Shown here: positions 63,664 to 64,000 of the stretch, piece by piece
Numbering within the stretch: the stretch's first letter is position 1
How the letters are laid out: each line of letters starts with the position of its first letter
Program-made: the position numbers and the translations under genes
Assembly: GCA_964019165.1 (NCBI GenBank)
Contig: OZ025277.1
Location: 4,516,155 to 4,580,154 of the forward strand
DNA from: Mastigias papua
Lineage: Eukaryota > Cnidaria > Scyphozoa > Rhizostomeae > Mastigiidae
Length of the DNA: 64,000 nucleotides
Direction of reading: 5' to 3'
The notes under the pieces: generated by a model
Databases searched by the model: none
What the model was told of the DNA's origin: nothing
Seen by the model: the letters and a program-made list of their open reading frames with translations, nothing else

Positions 63664-64000
63664 CTAAAATTAGAAGTATACAGAGTGTAAACCAAGTCAA
63701 AGCAATTGGAAGAATAGCTATGGCGACAACAATTGTAGTTATCCCCCGAGCAGAAAATTTTAGCATTTTTGATTGTATGTTTGTTGTATATTTTTTTTAC
63801 TTGCTTTAACTGTATTTTTGCAACTAGCTAACTTTATCTTGGTGCTTGGTCATATTGCCTTATTACTGCAATAGAGCGTAAAGAAGTTTAGCATTGGACA
63901 GGTTTGCAGATTTGATTCTGCAGGTATGCACTCTATCAGAAATGTTCTCAGAACAAAAGTACTTGGTAACTATAAGTTCCTTAGTTATTCCAGAGTTCCA

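Overview
The window is AT-rich eukaryotic nuclear DNA from an animal. Coding sequence is split into short exons with GT-AG introns, and the gaps are full of transposon fossils, TA microsatellites and a satellite array. Four conserved animal genes plus an EF-hand gene are readable. The coral/anemone-like LINE, the DIRS element and the sarcoplasmic-calcium-binding/luciferin-binding style EF-hand protein suggest a non-bilaterian metazoan, most likely a cnidarian. That placement is inference.

Layout: (1) 1-7243, + strand: the 3' six exons of CWC25, a spliceosome-associated protein; its 5' exons lie outside the window. (2) 8265-8807, - strand: a small EF-hand protein, tail-to-tail with CWC25. (3) 12365-31791, + strand: a complete 13-exon PRIM1 (DNA primase catalytic subunit; 419 residues from my exon joins). 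Intron 10 is 8.5 kb and holds two retroelements in reverse orientation: a broken DIRS-type element (about 21.9-24.0 kb) and a CR1/jockey-like LINE with an open EN-RT frame (25.4-29.2 kb). Several MITEs sit in introns 5, 6 and 8. (4) 34144-49981, + strand: inversin (INVS), 19 proposed exons: ankyrin repeats, three IQ motifs and a basic Ser-rich tail. (5) 52002-63663, - strand: the 3' seven exons of a villin (last two gelsolin domains plus headpiece). Its 6.8-kb penultimate intron holds two TA tracts and about 3.3 kb of a 107-bp satellite.

The genes do not form a pathway: splicing (CWC25), replication priming (PRIM1), ciliary/planar-polarity signalling (INVS) and microvillar actin (villin) are independent loci. 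CDS models were built by hand: exon phases were checked at each junction and compared with recalled human family sequences, so individual splice sites should be treated as predictions.

Most interesting: a satellite whose monomers look like a repeated 39-nt mini-exon plus 68-nt mini-intron, with a 232-bp MITE inserted in it and decayed monomers about 2 kb away; a LINE whose two ORFs share one frame, separated only by a TGA-CTA stop context; hAT MITEs with 8-bp target duplications; and a partial duplicate of a villin exon.
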